Below, in pieces: positions 49,769 to 58,885 of a stretch of 64,000 nt of DNA. The stretch spans positions 7,074,501-7,138,500 of the forward strand of contig NZ_JAPEMI010000001.1 of assembly GCF_026342835.1 (NCBI RefSeq). Reading direction: 5' to 3'. Origin of the DNA: Streptomyces sp. NBC_00154 (GTDB taxonomy: Bacteria; Actinomycetota; Actinomycetes; Streptomycetales; Streptomycetaceae). The notes beneath the pieces are model-generated. The model was given only the letters and a program-made list of their open reading frames with translations, ran no database searches and was not told where the DNA came from. A program made the position numbers and the translations under genes. The stretch's first letter is position 1; every line of letters starts with the position of its first letter.

Positions 49769-52072
49769 ATGGTGGCGAGCGGGGAAAGCGGCAGGGTGAG
49801 GACAGTGACACGGGCGAGCCGGACGAGGATCTGGGACCGGTTCTCGGCTTCCGACCCCGGACTGTTGCGGCTGATGGCCGGCCTGCGGACAGTCGGCGCC
49901 ATCGCGCTCACGCTCGCGGTCCTGGCGTTGCTCAAGACCGATGTGACCCACATGGTGGCCGGTGCCATCGCGGCCATGGTCGCCACCTTCGCCATCAAGG
50001 AGAAGCAGCGGCGCGAACAGGCCATCACGCTCGCGCTCGGCCTGCCGGTGGCGCTCGTCGCGATGTCACTGGGAGCGCTGTTGAGCACCGAGGTCGTCGC
50101 GGGCGACCTCGTCTTCCTCGCCTTGATCTTCGCCGCGGTCTACAGCCGCCGGTTCGGTGATCGCGGTACGGCCCTGGGACTCATCGGGTTTCAGATCTAC
50201 TTTGTGTCCCTGTTCGTCGGGGCCGCAGTCTCCGCGCTGCCGGGGCTGTGCGGAACACTGGTCGTCGCGTTCGCCTGCAGCGCGGTCGTGCGGTTCGGCC
50301 TGGTTGTCGAGACGCCCGAACGCATTCTGCTGCGACTGCGCGAGGCCTTCCGCGCCCGCCTCGCCCAATTGGTGTCCGCCCAGATCGAGTTGCTCGACGC
50401 CGGGCCGGACCACGTCGAGAAGGCACTGGAGGACGTACGCCGGCACACCGCGCGCCTCCACCAGAGCGCGATGATGATCCAGGGGCGGCTGGAGGAGGGC
50501 ACCAGCGACAGCGCCACCGCCTTGCTCGTGCAGCGCCGTGTCGCCGACGCCGAGATCGCCGCCGAACGGCTCGGCGTACTCATCCTCACCGCGCGCAGCT
50601 CCGAACGCGCCGATACGCTCACGCTTCATCTGCCGCACGCGCCCGCGCCGCCGCCCGGCAACCGCCTGCGCACACAGGACGACATCACCGCGACGCTGCG
50701 CCGTGATCTCCACGCGTTGCGCCTGCTCGTCGCCCGTCCGGCTTCGAACAATCGCGGCGCCGCGGTGGCCCACCTGCGCAACCGGCTGCTCGGCTATCGG
50801 GACGAGGAGAATCTGCCGCGCGCCTCCGTCCCCGTCCAGGACGTCTTCCGAGGCATCGGGGAGGCGGCGCGCGGTGTCATGGGCCTGCGGCTGGCCCTCG
50901 ACGGGCCCCAGGACGAGTCCGACGACACACCTGCGACGACGCGTTCCCGCGAGGAACTGGACGCAGAGGACGTCGCCATCGCGCAGGCCGAGGAGACCGA
51001 GCCCGTCGAGGATGTCCGCAAGGGACTGGAGCGTCCCACGACCCGTGCCGCGGTCCAGGTGTCGGTGGGTTCGGCGCTGGCCATCGTGGGCGGGGAGTTC
51101 CTCTCCAGTCAGCGCTGGTACTGGGCGGTGCTGACCTGCTGGGTCGTCTTCCTGAACACGGCGTCCACCGGGGAGATCCTGGTCAAGGGCTACCGTCGGC
51201 TGCTGGGCACGGTTCTCGGCGTCGTCGCCGGTGTCGGCCTGGCGGGCCTGGTGGGCCACCACACCTGGACGGCGTTCGCACTCGTGCTGCTGTTCATCTT
51301 CGCCATGTTCTTCACCGCGCCGCTGTCGTACGCCCTGATGTCCTTCTTCGTCACGGCGGCACTGGGGCTGCTGTACACCCTGCTCAACACCTACAGCTCC
51401 GCGGTGCTCGTCCTGCGCATCGAGGAGACTGCGCTCGGCGCCGCCTGCGGCGTGATCGCGGCGGCCGTGATCCTGCCGGTGCACACCGATCGCCGCACCG
51501 ACGAACTCCTCGGCACGGTGCTGACCCGGCTCCGTGACGTCACCGATGCCGCGGTGGAGCAGCTGAGCGGCGGGCCCGCGCGCGATCTGCTGGACATGGC
51601 CCGGGACCTCGATACGGCACTGGAGGATCTGCGTTCCTCCACGCAGCCGTTGACCCACCCGATCACCCCGCTGCGAGCCCGCCGCCAGACCGCTCGCTAC
51701 GTCGTGGCGCTGCTGGAGACGTGCGCCTACCACGCGCGTTCGTTGGCGGCGACGGCCCAACTCCTCCCGAGCAGCAAGAGCGTCGCCGCGGACCCGCTCC
51801 TGAAGGGAGCAGGCCGGCGCATCGCCCACAACATCGACGTCCTCGTCGCGCGTGTCGAGGACGACGACAGCGACGGCGTGGTGGAGACCGGCGCGAGCCT
51901 GGCCTCCATGCTGGAGACGGACAAGCCCGGCTCGCCCCGCCACGACCGCGTCACGGACCGTGTCCTGCGGCATCTGCAGCGCCTGGACGAAGGGTTGATC
52001 GGTCTGGCCCGCCCCCTCGGGGTGTCTGTCGCGACACCCGACCGGGCGTCGTCTCGGGGCGGGGGCGCGTAG
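49769..52072 (+). CDS. FUSC-family integral membrane protein (aromatic acid exporter-like)
   Basis: 767 residues. Two membrane blocks of about six helices each: residues 35-180 (TVGAIALTLAVLALLKTDVT, IYFVSLFVGAAVSALPGLCG) and 425-575 (LAIVGGEFLSSQRWYWAVLT, LLGTVLGVVAGVGLAGLVGH). Each is followed by a long soluble helical region. The second block carries the FUSC signature around QRWYWAVLTCWVVFLNTAST. Relatives export aromatic acids (AaeB) or act in stress tolerance; the substrate here is unknown. ATG 49769 is assumed; GTG 49805 with GAGG upstream is an alternative start. Confidence 0.93.
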   Translation: MVASGESGRVRTVTRASRTRIWDRFSASDPGLLRLMAGLRTVGAIALTLAVLALLKTDVTHMVAGAIAAMVATFAIKEKQRREQAITLALGLPVALVAMSLGALLSTEVVAGDLVFLALIFAAVYSRRFGDRGTALGLIGFQIYFVSLFVGAAVSALPGLCGTLVVAFACSAVVRFGLVVETPERILLRLREAFRARLAQLVSAQIELLDAGPDHVEKALEDVRRHTARLHQSAMMIQGRLEEGTSDSATALLVQRRVADAEIAAERLGVLILTARSSERADTLTLHLPHAPAPPPGNRLRTQDDITATLRRDLHALRLLVARPASNNRGAAVAHLRNRLLGYRDEENLPRASVPVQDVFRGIGEAARGVMGLRLALDGPQDESDDTPATTRSREELDAEDVAIAQAEETEPVEDVRKGLERPTTRAAVQVSVGSALAIVGGEFLSSQRWYWAVLTCWVVFLNTASTGEILVKGYRRLLGTVLGVVAGVGLAGLVGHHTWTAFALVLLFIFAMFFTAPLSYALMSFFVTAALGLLYTLLNTYSSAVLVLRIEETALGAACGVIAAAVILPVHTDRRTDELLGTVLTRLRDVTDAAVEQLSGGPARDLLDMARDLDTALEDLRSSTQPLTHPITPLRARRQTARYVVALLETCAYHARSLAATAQLLPSSKSVAADPLLKGAGRRIAHNIDVLVARVEDDDSDGVVETGASLASMLETDKPGSPRHDRVTDRVLRHLQRLDEGLIGLARPLGVSVATPDRASSRGGGA

Positions 52073-52252
52073 CAGGGCCGGCGTTCCCGTACTGAACGCC
52101 GCGAAAGGTCCACTGCCGCGTCTCCTGGCGTGGGGCGAGACTCGGATGGTGCTCATGGCCGGCCAGCCGCGCTCACAGATGCGCTGACACTGCCTCCGAG
52201 CGAAAGCCGATTCGGCCGAGCCGGGTCGGTGCCGTACAGTTCAGCGTACCGA

Positions 52253-52326
52253 CGCGGGGTGGAGCAGCTCGGTAGCTCGCTGGGCTCATAACCCAGAGGT
52301 CGCAGGTTCAAATCCTGTCCCCGCTA
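52253..52326 (+). tRNA. tRNA-fMet (anticodon CAT), initiator
   Basis: The 74-base cloverleaf has acceptor CGCGGGG/CCCCGCT, anticodon stem CTGGG-CTCATAA-CCCAG and T arm CGCAGG-TTCAAAT-CCTGTC. Three initiator hallmarks are present: no 1-72 Watson-Crick pair (C1 against T72), three consecutive G-C pairs next to the anticodon loop, and an A11-T24 pair in the D stem. No CCA is encoded (ACTCA follows). A terminator hairpin lies ten bases downstream. Confidence 0.95.
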
Positions 52327-52335
52327 CTCAGACGT

Positions 52336-52361
52336 GAAGGCCCGGTGGGTACCGGGCCTTC
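52336..52361 (+). terminator. Terminator after tRNA-fMet
   Basis: GAAGGCCCGGT-GGGT-ACCGGGCCTTC, perfect 11-bp stem. Confidence 0.85.
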
Positions 52362-52567
52362 GCTGCGTCTGCCCCCGCTCGAACCTGGTCCGCGCGCGAG
52401 CGAGCATGCGCTTACACGGTAGCCAGAGTCGCTGCCGTCGCCCCCGCCGCAAGCCACATCAACGCAACCGGCCCGATCAGCTCAACCAGGTCCCAGTCAA
52501 TGATGCTCAGGATTTGCCACGGCGCCGTCGCGACTCTTCACGTGGACCTTGATGCTCCTATCGTCGG

Positions 52568-53782
52568 TCAAGCGGCATCGAGCCAGCTGCGGTAGGCGTC
52601 GGCGAAGGTGTCGTCGCGGCGGAGTCCTCGTTCGATGTTGGAGATGACGGCGGGCCAGACTCCGAAGTGGTTCGCTGCGGCGGTGAGCGTGATGTTCTTG
52701 GCCTGGCGGGTGGGCCTGAGGTCCGCGATCTCGGGAACCTCGACTGCGGTGGTCAAGAGGCGGAAGATCTCCCGGGCGATGGCGCGTTTGAGCAGCCGGA
52801 TGATCTCCTTTTTCGTCCGGCCGGCCTTGGTTTGACGCTCCACGTAGTCACGGGTGCGCTGGTCACGGCGAATGCGGACGAGCGCGATGCGGTAAAGGGC
52901 CCCGTTCGCCGCGCGGTCACCGCCGCGCGAGAGCCGGTGACGGTTGGTCTTGCCACTGGAGGCCGGAACCGGGGCGACACCGCACAGGGCGGCGAAGGAT
53001 GCTTCGGTGCGTAGGCGGGCGGGGTTGTCGCCAGCGGTGATCAGCAGTTGCGTAGCGGTGTCGGGTCCGACGCCGTAGGCGGCGCGCAGGCCGGGGTTGA
53101 GCTGCGTGACCAGGGCGTCCAACTCCGCTGTCAGAGCGGCGTGTTCAGCGGTCAGGTTCTGGACGCGTCGCGCGAGCGTGCGCAGGGCGGTCAGGATCGG
53201 GACATGGACAGGGGCGTTGCCGACCCGGAGCCGGACCAGGGCGTCGATGCGCTTGTCGCCCCGCAGCACTTCGTACTTCGTGCGGATGCTGTCGGGCGCG
53301 GTGATCAGAATGTGTCCGATCTGGTTCAGCGCCGCTGTACGGGCCTTGACGGCGGATCGTGCCACGTTGTGCAGAGCCCGGATCCCGGCGACGGCATCGC
53401 CTTTGGGGGCGCTGGTGGCCCGGCCGGACACGACCGCACGAGCTGCGGCATAGGCGTCGATCGGATCGGACTTGCCGATCCTGCGGCGCTCGGCCTTGTC
53501 CGGCCGGTTGACCTCGACCACGGTCAGACCGGCCTTGCGGGCCGCGCGCGTGAACCCCGACCCGTAGGAGGACGTGCCCTCCACGCCGACGGCGGCGACG
53601 GTGCCGTGAGCAGCCAGGAAGGCCAGAGCAGCCGTGTATCCGGCGGCCGTTGTGGGGAACTCGGCATCGGCGACCTGCCCACCGCGGTCGGTCACCACGG
53701 CAACGTGGACAGTGTCGGCATGAGAGTCCACGCCGCCGATCACCACGTGTTCGACGGCTGCTGCAGTGTCCGTTTCTGTCAT
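52568..53782 (-). CDS. IS110-family DEDD transposase
   Basis: 404 residues from ATG 53782 (AGGAAGG upstream). The RuvC-like N-domain shows the DEDD residues: Asp in VIGGVDSHADTVHVAVV, Glu in AAVGVEGTSSYGSGF, Asp pair in IGKSDPIDAYAAARAV. The C-terminal Tnp domain holds the Ser region AALCGVAPVPASSGKTNRHR with LSRGGDRAANGALYRIAL. An extra C-terminal helix-turn-helix-like stretch (ITLTAAANHFGVWPAVISNI) occurs in Streptomyces members. IS110 enzymes recombine DNA guided by a bridge RNA encoded in the element. It sits 240 bases beyond the initiator tRNA. Confidence 0.95.
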   Translation of the reverse strand: MTETDTAAAVEHVVIGGVDSHADTVHVAVVTDRGGQVADAEFPTTAAGYTAALAFLAAHGTVAAVGVEGTSSYGSGFTRAARKAGLTVVEVNRPDKAERRRIGKSDPIDAYAAARAVVSGRATSAPKGDAVAGIRALHNVARSAVKARTAALNQIGHILITAPDSIRTKYEVLRGDKRIDALVRLRVGNAPVHVPILTALRTLARRVQNLTAEHAALTAELDALVTQLNPGLRAAYGVGPDTATQLLITAGDNPARLRTEASFAALCGVAPVPASSGKTNRHRLSRGGDRAANGALYRIALVRIRRDQRTRDYVERQTKAGRTKKEIIRLLKRAIAREIFRLLTTAVEVPEIADLRPTRQAKNITLTAAANHFGVWPAVISNIERGLRRDDTFADAYRSWLDAA

Positions 53783-53965
53783 GCTGGAAATGCCTTCCTG
53801 ACCGGAGGTGGCTCCAGCCGGGTGGGGCAGACAGGACAGTGATGGGGCCTCTGGCCAGGCTCCTATGAGGTCATGTTCCACCCGGCCGGGGCCTCGGGAA
53901 CGGGCCCCGGCAGCCGGACAGACCAAGGCGAAGACAGCCCAGCAGGACGTCAGTCAGTGATCGAG
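53783..53965 (-). other. Non-coding end of IS110 element, candidate bridge-RNA region
   Basis: The segment upstream of the transposase start lacks a gene and contains a 9-bp stem GCCGGGGCC-N9-GGCCCCGGC (53885-53911) plus CAGTCAGTGAT near 53951, similar to CAGTCAATGAT near 52495 past the transposase stop. In IS110/IS621-type elements the bridge RNA lies in this position. The exact element ends were not determined. Confidence 0.4.
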
Positions 53966-54014
53966 CCACGACCACCGGGAACCCGAATACCACTATCACT
54001 GTCGGTGGTCGTGG
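53966..54014. repeat. Inverted repeat with perfect 12-bp arms
   Basis: CCACGACCACCG-N25-CGGTGGTCGTGG at the outer edge of the IS110 non-coding end. It could be a terminator, an insertion target or part of the element boundary. Confidence 0.7.
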
Positions 54015-54209
54015 AGATCGTCTGACGTCCACGGCAGGCCGACATCGTCCAGCACTGCCGTGACGCGTACGGACGTTGAGGGCGTCGGCGGGTCGGGTGC
54101 TCGAGGAACGCCGGGAGGCCGGGAGCGAGTGCGGCCCGATGTACACCGGCGCACCTCGTGTACCCGTGTGTGATTTGGCGTCTGCGGTGTTGTGGCGGGG
54201 GCGGCATCG

Positions 54210-54505
54210 TCAGATGTGGCGGTCCCGTTCGGGGCATGCAGGCCCGCGACGGCCGAGGAATCGCACGTTGGAGCCCGTCTCAAGTCGCTCTTGTGCCGCG
54301 AAGCCGTATCGCCACGTCTCATGTTCGGGTTGCCATCCGCGGGAGCGGGCCAGGGCGTTGGACGCTCCCCGTGCCCAGCTCTGCCGTCCTGATGTGGCTT
54401 CTGGGGTGGGTACGCCGAGAGCCTCGGCCAGGACGGGCAGCCACTGGCGCCCCTGCGCCGGTTCGTCGTCCACGATGTTGACAGGGCCGGATGGCCAGTT
54501 CAGGG
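54210..54505 (-). pseudogene. NAD-dependent epimerase/SDR-type C-terminal fragment
   Basis: The frame reads ATVAALNWPSGPVNIVDDEP, then GRQWLPVLAEALGVPTPEAT and SNALARSRGWQPEHETWRYG before a tail and stop. This is the last 90 or so residues of an extended-SDR/epimerase (conserved NIVDDEP and RGW.P motifs). The Rossmann half is missing, and upstream frames are broken. Other short scraps lie between 54505 and 54778, but no gene. Confidence 0.7.
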
Positions 54506-54778
54506 CGGCGACGGTGGCTCTTGGGGGATGTCGTCCTTGGAGGCCTGGATGTCGTTCACTCAGATGCAGCGCAGTTGCGTGTCGCGTATGACGACGCCGA
54601 TCGGCAGGCGCGGCTCGGCAGAGGCAGCGTGCCCGGGAGCGACTTCACCCCAGTGCCCTCGGCCGCCCGCGGGGGAGTACGGCCTTGTCGGCGGCCCGCA
54701 CCACCCACCGGACTCATCGGCCTTCCCTTCTGTGCCCCCTGCGTTGTGATCCCCCGGCTGCTCGGTGGTCCGGGTCCT

Positions 54779-55627
54779 TCATTCAGGCGGGATTCCCGTC
54801 GGAGCCGGGGTGTGGCTCGAGGCCCGTCGGCTCACGCCGACGGCGGCAGCGTTGCCCTCCGGTGGCGAATGCTTGCTCGCTGGTACCCGCACTCTGTGTG
54901 TCAGTGGCCCGCACCGGCTGAGAAGGTGGTGCAGCCAGGTCCCCAGGACCGCTCCCAGGACCGGTGCGACCAGGTAGATCCACAGATCGGTGCCCTGCCC
55001 GGCGAGTGCGGCAGGGCCGAACTGGCGGGCGGGGTTGATCGAGCCGCCGCTGCGGGGACCCAGGACAGCGATTACCAGGGCGACGGACAGTCCGATGACG
55101 TAGGGCACCAGGCGTGCCAAGCGGGCATGGGTCATGGTGAACCCGACAGCGACGATGATGATCGTCATGCTGCCCGCCTCGGCTGCGAAGACGGACGCGG
55201 GATGCCAAGTGGGTGCGGGCACGATCGCCGCATAATTCACCGACGGAAGCGAGACCGCAGGCCCCCACACCAGGCGCCCAAGACCTGTTCCCGCCGCGGA
55301 ACCGGTGAGTTGGGCCAGTACGTAGGGCACAACGCTGCGCCCAGGGGAGGCGCCCATGAGCCACAGGGAGACCGTCACGGCGGGATTCAGGTGGCCCCCA
55401 CTGCGCCGGCCAGGCGGGCTGAATATCAGCCCGGTGAGGATGGCCCCGCTGACGACGCCGATGACGGCGAGCGCGACGTCGAGGCCGCCGACGTACAGAG
55501 CGGAGTCCGGGTCACGTAGCCACATGACGACCGTCACTGCCAGGAAGAGCATGACGGTCGTGAGCGCGAACTCGTCGGCGGCACGCGCCAGGTGCAGCCG
55601 ACGTGACTGAGAAGAGACGGTGCTCAC
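54779..55627 (-). CDS. MIP-family channel (aquaporin-like)
   Basis: 282 residues from GTG 55627 (GAGGAG eight bases upstream). Six membrane helices, with both half-helix NPA motifs: GGHLNPAVTVSLWLMGASPG and GGSINPARQFGPAALAGQGT. The second selectivity Arg follows NPA directly (NPAR). It passes water, glycerol or another small neutral solute. A 40-residue Ser/Pro/Arg tail (HSPPEGNAAAVGVSRRASSH) trails the last helix. It stands alone with its own leader. Confidence 0.93.
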   Translation of the reverse strand: MSTVSSQSRRLHLARAADEFALTTVMLFLAVTVVMWLRDPDSALYVGGLDVALAVIGVVSGAILTGLIFSPPGRRSGGHLNPAVTVSLWLMGASPGRSVVPYVLAQLTGSAAGTGLGRLVWGPAVSLPSVNYAAIVPAPTWHPASVFAAEAGSMTIIIVAVGFTMTHARLARLVPYVIGLSVALVIAVLGPRSGGSINPARQFGPAALAGQGTDLWIYLVAPVLGAVLGTWLHHLLSRCGPLTHRVRVPASKHSPPEGNAAAVGVSRRASSHTPAPTGIPPE

Positions 55628-55721
55628 CAAAATCTCCTCGTGTTGGCCTGCCGGAGGCAAGATCGGAGCCGGGATGGTGCTGAACAGCGGGCCCGGTCGT
55701 CCCGGACCCGCTCCGGACCCA

Positions 55722-56222
55722 TTAGCCGGCGGGGGTGTAGTGGCCGGGGACGAGGCGGGTGGAGACGCCGAAGCGGTTCCATGCGTTGATCGTGGTGATC
55801 GCGACGATGAGGCGGGCCAGCTCGCTCTCGTTGAACTCCGTCACGGCCCGCGCGTACACCTCGTCCGGCACGAACCCGTCCGTGAGCACGGTGACCGCCT
55901 CGGTCAGCTCGATCGCCGCAATCTCCTTGGCCGTGTAGAAGTGCCTCGACTCCCGCCAGGCGTCGAGCTGGAAGATGCGCTCCGCCGACTCGCCTGCCGC
56001 AAGCGCATCCTTGCTGTGCATGTCCAGGCAGAAGGCACAGTGATTGATCTGAGAGGCGCGGATCTTGACCAGGTTCAGCAGGACGGGCTCGACTCCCTGC
56101 TTCGCCGCCGTGTCCAGGCGGACCATGGCCTTGAATGCCTCCGGGGCGAGTTTCGTCCAGTCCAGACGGGGTGCGTGCTCGGGAAGACGTTCCAGGCTTT
56201 CGTGTGCTTCGTTCGTGTTCAT
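55722..56222 (-). CDS. AhpD-like carboxymuconolactone decarboxylase family protein
   Basis: 166 residues from ATG 56222. All-helical CMD fold with the redox pair in INHCAFCLDMHSKDALAAGE (CxxC plus His), flanked by EPVLLNLVKIRASQ and a final ARLIVAITTINAWNRFGVST. AhpD-like proteins act as thiol peroxidase partners or alkylhydroperoxidases. No ribosome site precedes the ATG; TAGCGT seven bases upstream suggests a leaderless message. It is divergent from the MocR regulator and shares its 47-base promoter region. Confidence 0.95.
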   Translation of the reverse strand: MNTNEAHESLERLPEHAPRLDWTKLAPEAFKAMVRLDTAAKQGVEPVLLNLVKIRASQINHCAFCLDMHSKDALAAGESAERIFQLDAWRESRHFYTAKEIAAIELTEAVTVLTDGFVPDEVYARAVTEFNESELARLIVAITTINAWNRFGVSTRLVPGHYTPAG

Positions 56223-56241
56223 GGCTGCAACGCTACGCATC

Positions 56242-56252
56242 CAGTGGCACTG
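56242..56252. promoter_or_regulatory. Palindrome between AhpD-like and MocR genes
   Basis: CAGTG-G-CACTG, a perfect 11-base palindrome flanked by divergent -10-like boxes TAGCGT (minus) and TAGGGT (plus). Suits an operator of the MocR regulator. Confidence 0.55.
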
Positions 56253-56269
56253 AAGTAGGGTCCATTTCT

Positions 56270-57721
56270 GTGACAGATTCACAGACCAATTCTGAGACCG
56301 GTCCGCCCCCCGAACCCGGCACCGACCTCCATCTGGAACTGCGCGGACCCGGGCTGCGCGCCGGGCTCACGAACGCCCTCCGGGACGCCGTGCGCACAGG
56401 GCGGCTGGCGCCCGGCACCCGGCTGCCACCATCCCGCTCGCTCGCCGCCGATCTCGGTGTCTCCCGCAACACCGTGACCGACTCCTACGCCGAACTCGTC
56501 GCGGAGGGCTGGCTCACCGCCCAACAGGGGTCCGGGACCCGGGTGGCCACGCGGGCCGAACCGCGTCGAGCCACACCCGCCGCCTCCCGCGCGCAGCCGA
56601 CCCGGAAACGTCCCATGTACGGCCTGCAGCCGGGTTCTCCGGACCTCGCGAACTTCCCCCGCACGCAGTGGCTCACCGCTGCCCGCCGCGCCCTGACCTC
56701 GGCACCCCACGACGCCTTCGGCTACGGCGACGCCCTCGGTCAGGTCCGACTGCGCACCGCCCTCGCGGACTATCTGGCACGGGCTCGCGGGGTGTACGCC
56801 GAGCCGGAGCGGATCGTCATCTGCTCCGGCTTCCACCACGGGCTTGCGCTGATGGCACAGGCGCTCGAGGCGCGACAGGTCCGGGCGGTGGCCGTCGAGT
56901 CGTACGGACTCGACCTCTATCGCGACCTGCTGACCGGCGCCGGCCTGCGCACCCCGCCCGTCTACGTCGACGAATACGGCGCGTGCACCGACGACTTGGC
57001 ACGGTTGGACGGTATCGGCGCGGTACTGATGACACCCGCCCACCAGTACCCGACGGGGGTCGCGCTGCGCCCGGACCGTCGCACGGCGGCTGTCGAGTGG
57101 GCGCGGCGCACCGGTGGGCTGATCCTGGAGGACGATTACGACGGGGAATTCAGATACGACCGTCAGCCGGTGGGCGCCCTGCAAGGCCTCGACCCCGACC
57201 GGGTGGTGTACTTCGGCTCGGCAAGCAAGTCACTGGCGCCCGGGGTGCGGCTCGGCTGGATGGTCCTGCCGGAGGAACTCGTCCCGGAGATCGTTGCAGC
57301 CAAGGGGTACGGCGACTACATGTCGAGTGCGCTCGAACAGCTGACGCTCGCGGAGTTCCTGACGTCAGGCGCGTACGACCGTCATGTGCGGTCGATGCGG
57401 CTGCACTACCGGCGCCGCCGCGACCAACTGGTCACGGCCCTGGCCCAGCGGGCCCCCCACGTCCGCGTGACCGGCATGGCCGCCGGACTGCAAGCAATCC
57501 TCGAACTCCCACACGGAACGGAACGCTCGGTCACCCAGGCGGCAGCGCGGCAGGGCCTCGCAGTCAGTGGGCTCGCCGAGTTCCGCTACGAGCCGCCGGA
57601 GTCCGGCCGGCGGCTGCCCGAAAACGACGCGCTCGTGGTGAACTACGCGGCCCCCTCGGACAGTGCGTGGACGGGTGCGCTTGACACACTGTGCAGGGTG
57701 ATTCCCGAGACGCAGGGTTGA
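56270..57721 (+). CDS. MocR/PdxR-type regulator (GntR HTH fused to aminotransferase)
   Basis: 483 residues from GTG 56270. GntR winged helix at about 25-95 (LRDAVRTGRLAPGTRLPPSR, ADLGVSRNTVTDSYAELVAE), linker, then a fold-type I aminotransferase domain: FGYGDALGQVRLRTALADYL, LMTPAHQYPTGVALRPDRRT, LILEDDYDGEFRYD, and the PLP Lys in YFGSASKSLAPGVRLGWMVL. MocR proteins use PLP or its adduct as effector. It is probably leaderless, with TAGGGT eight bases upstream. The divergent AhpD-like gene is its likely target. Confidence 0.97.
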   Translation: MTDSQTNSETGPPPEPGTDLHLELRGPGLRAGLTNALRDAVRTGRLAPGTRLPPSRSLAADLGVSRNTVTDSYAELVAEGWLTAQQGSGTRVATRAEPRRATPAASRAQPTRKRPMYGLQPGSPDLANFPRTQWLTAARRALTSAPHDAFGYGDALGQVRLRTALADYLARARGVYAEPERIVICSGFHHGLALMAQALEARQVRAVAVESYGLDLYRDLLTGAGLRTPPVYVDEYGACTDDLARLDGIGAVLMTPAHQYPTGVALRPDRRTAAVEWARRTGGLILEDDYDGEFRYDRQPVGALQGLDPDRVVYFGSASKSLAPGVRLGWMVLPEELVPEIVAAKGYGDYMSSALEQLTLAEFLTSGAYDRHVRSMRLHYRRRRDQLVTALAQRAPHVRVTGMAAGLQAILELPHGTERSVTQAAARQGLAVSGLAEFRYEPPESGRRLPENDALVVNYAAPSDSAWTGALDTLCRVIPETQG

Positions 57722-57940
57722 TGCCGTCGGCAGGGCCGCCGCGGCCCGGATGCTGCTTCAGGTGGTCGACGACCGGGGTCCGATGCCCTCGACCTGCCAC
57801 CCGCTCTCCATGCGTGGGTCGGCATCATGAACCGAATCAGCCCTCGTGACCGCGGTTGAGCAGGCAGCGGGCCACCGATGCGCCGCCTCCGGAACCGGCC
57901 TCGGTGCATCAGACAAGTGGGACGCACCGCCGTGGTCGAC

Positions 57941-58504
57941 TCACCGCATTCCGACGGATTCCTCCAGGTAGGCGAAGGCGTCGGCAGCCTCGTCGGCGGG
58001 GAAGAACAACTCGTCCAGGGGTACCGGCAGGAATCCCTCCTCCTCCATCCGGCGGAGTTGGAGTGTCAGACCGTCGTAGAAGCCAGCCGTGTTCAGCAGC
58101 ACCACCGGCTTGTCGTGCAGGCCGTGCTTCTTCAGCTCCAGGATCTCGGTCACCTCGTCCAGCGTGCCCAGGCCGCCCGCCATCACGACCACTGCGTCCG
58201 CGCGGGCGAGCAGCAGGGCCTTCCGTTCGGCGAGATCATCGGCGAACACCATCTCGTCGGCGTCCTGCCTGGCCCACTCCCGCAGAAAGGTGACCGAGAC
58301 CCCTACGAGTCGCCCTCCGGTCTCCCGCACCCCATCGGCGACGACCTTCATCAGCCCGGTATCGGATCCACCCCACACCAAGGTGTGACCACCCTTGCCG
58401 AGCAGCTCCGCCAGCTCGCGGGCAGGTCGGGTGAAGTGCTCGCCGAGGTCTGCGGCGGACAGGAAAACACAGATCTTCATCGTGGTGGGCGCTGCTGTCG
58501 TCAT
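57941..58504 (-). CDS. LOG-family protein (nucleotide 5'-monophosphate phosphoribohydrolase-like)
   Basis: 187 residues from ATG 58504. TIGR00730/LOG fold: KICVFLSAADLGEHFTRPAR, GHTLVWGGSDTGLMKVVADG and the signature MAGGLGTLDEVTEILELKKH (PGGxGTxxE with Ala for Pro). Such enzymes remove ribose-phosphate from adenine nucleotides, producing cytokinin-like bases, though many are misnamed lysine decarboxylases. No operon partner. TACGGT seven bases before ATG is consistent with leaderless expression. Confidence 0.92.
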   Translation of the reverse strand: MTTAAPTTMKICVFLSAADLGEHFTRPARELAELLGKGGHTLVWGGSDTGLMKVVADGVRETGGRLVGVSVTFLREWARQDADEMVFADDLAERKALLLARADAVVVMAGGLGTLDEVTEILELKKHGLHDKPVVLLNTAGFYDGLTLQLRRMEEEGFLPVPLDELFFPADEAADAFAYLEESVGMR

Positions 58505-58614
58505 GACTCCGACCGTACGTACTGGACATTCCGGCCGCATGGACCAATTCCCGGGTGGCGGAGGGGGCCAATTCGCCGCCGGGCAGTTCCTGGGCACGCG
58601 CCCCGTCCGCGCGG

Positions 58615-58818
58615 TCAGATCCTCGACGGCGAGCATCCGTAGCCTGCCAGGGGAAGCCCGATGTACGCGCGCAGCCCTGCCTGAGTGGCCGGAAGTCTGT
58701 AAGTGGTGAGGTTCTCGCTGATGTCACCTGCTGTGTTCCACCATCCTTCGCTGAGGTCGGCGAGGGCATGCATCACTTCGTCCAGGCCGGCCAGCAGGAT
58801 GTCGTCCGCAGTGATCAC
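58615..58818 (-). CDS. Small hypothetical protein
   Basis: 67 residues from GTG 58818: ITADDILLAGLDEVMHALAD then LSEGWWNTAGDISENLTTYR. The first 40 residues have good codon use and read as a helix; the end (LPLAGYGCSPSRI) is less convincing. No family recognised; it may be a truncated gene. Confidence 0.4.
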   Translation of the reverse strand: MITADDILLAGLDEVMHALADLSEGWWNTAGDISENLTTYRLPATQAGLRAYIGLPLAGYGCSPSRI

Positions 58819-58885
58819 GGCCGCATGATCTCAGAGCCCCTCCCGACACCGGTACCCGCCCCAGCGGGCGGGCCGCCGGAATCTG

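Noticed and set aside
50066..52156. 696-codon minus-strand frame
   Set aside because: Antisense to the FUSC membrane protein; composition is Arg/Gln/His-rich.
52253..52326. tRNA as an attachment site of an integrated element
   Set aside because: No repeat of the tRNA 3' end and no integrase gene were found in the window.
54491..55519. 342-codon plus-strand frame
   Set aside because: Antisense to the MIP channel, which has two NPA motifs.
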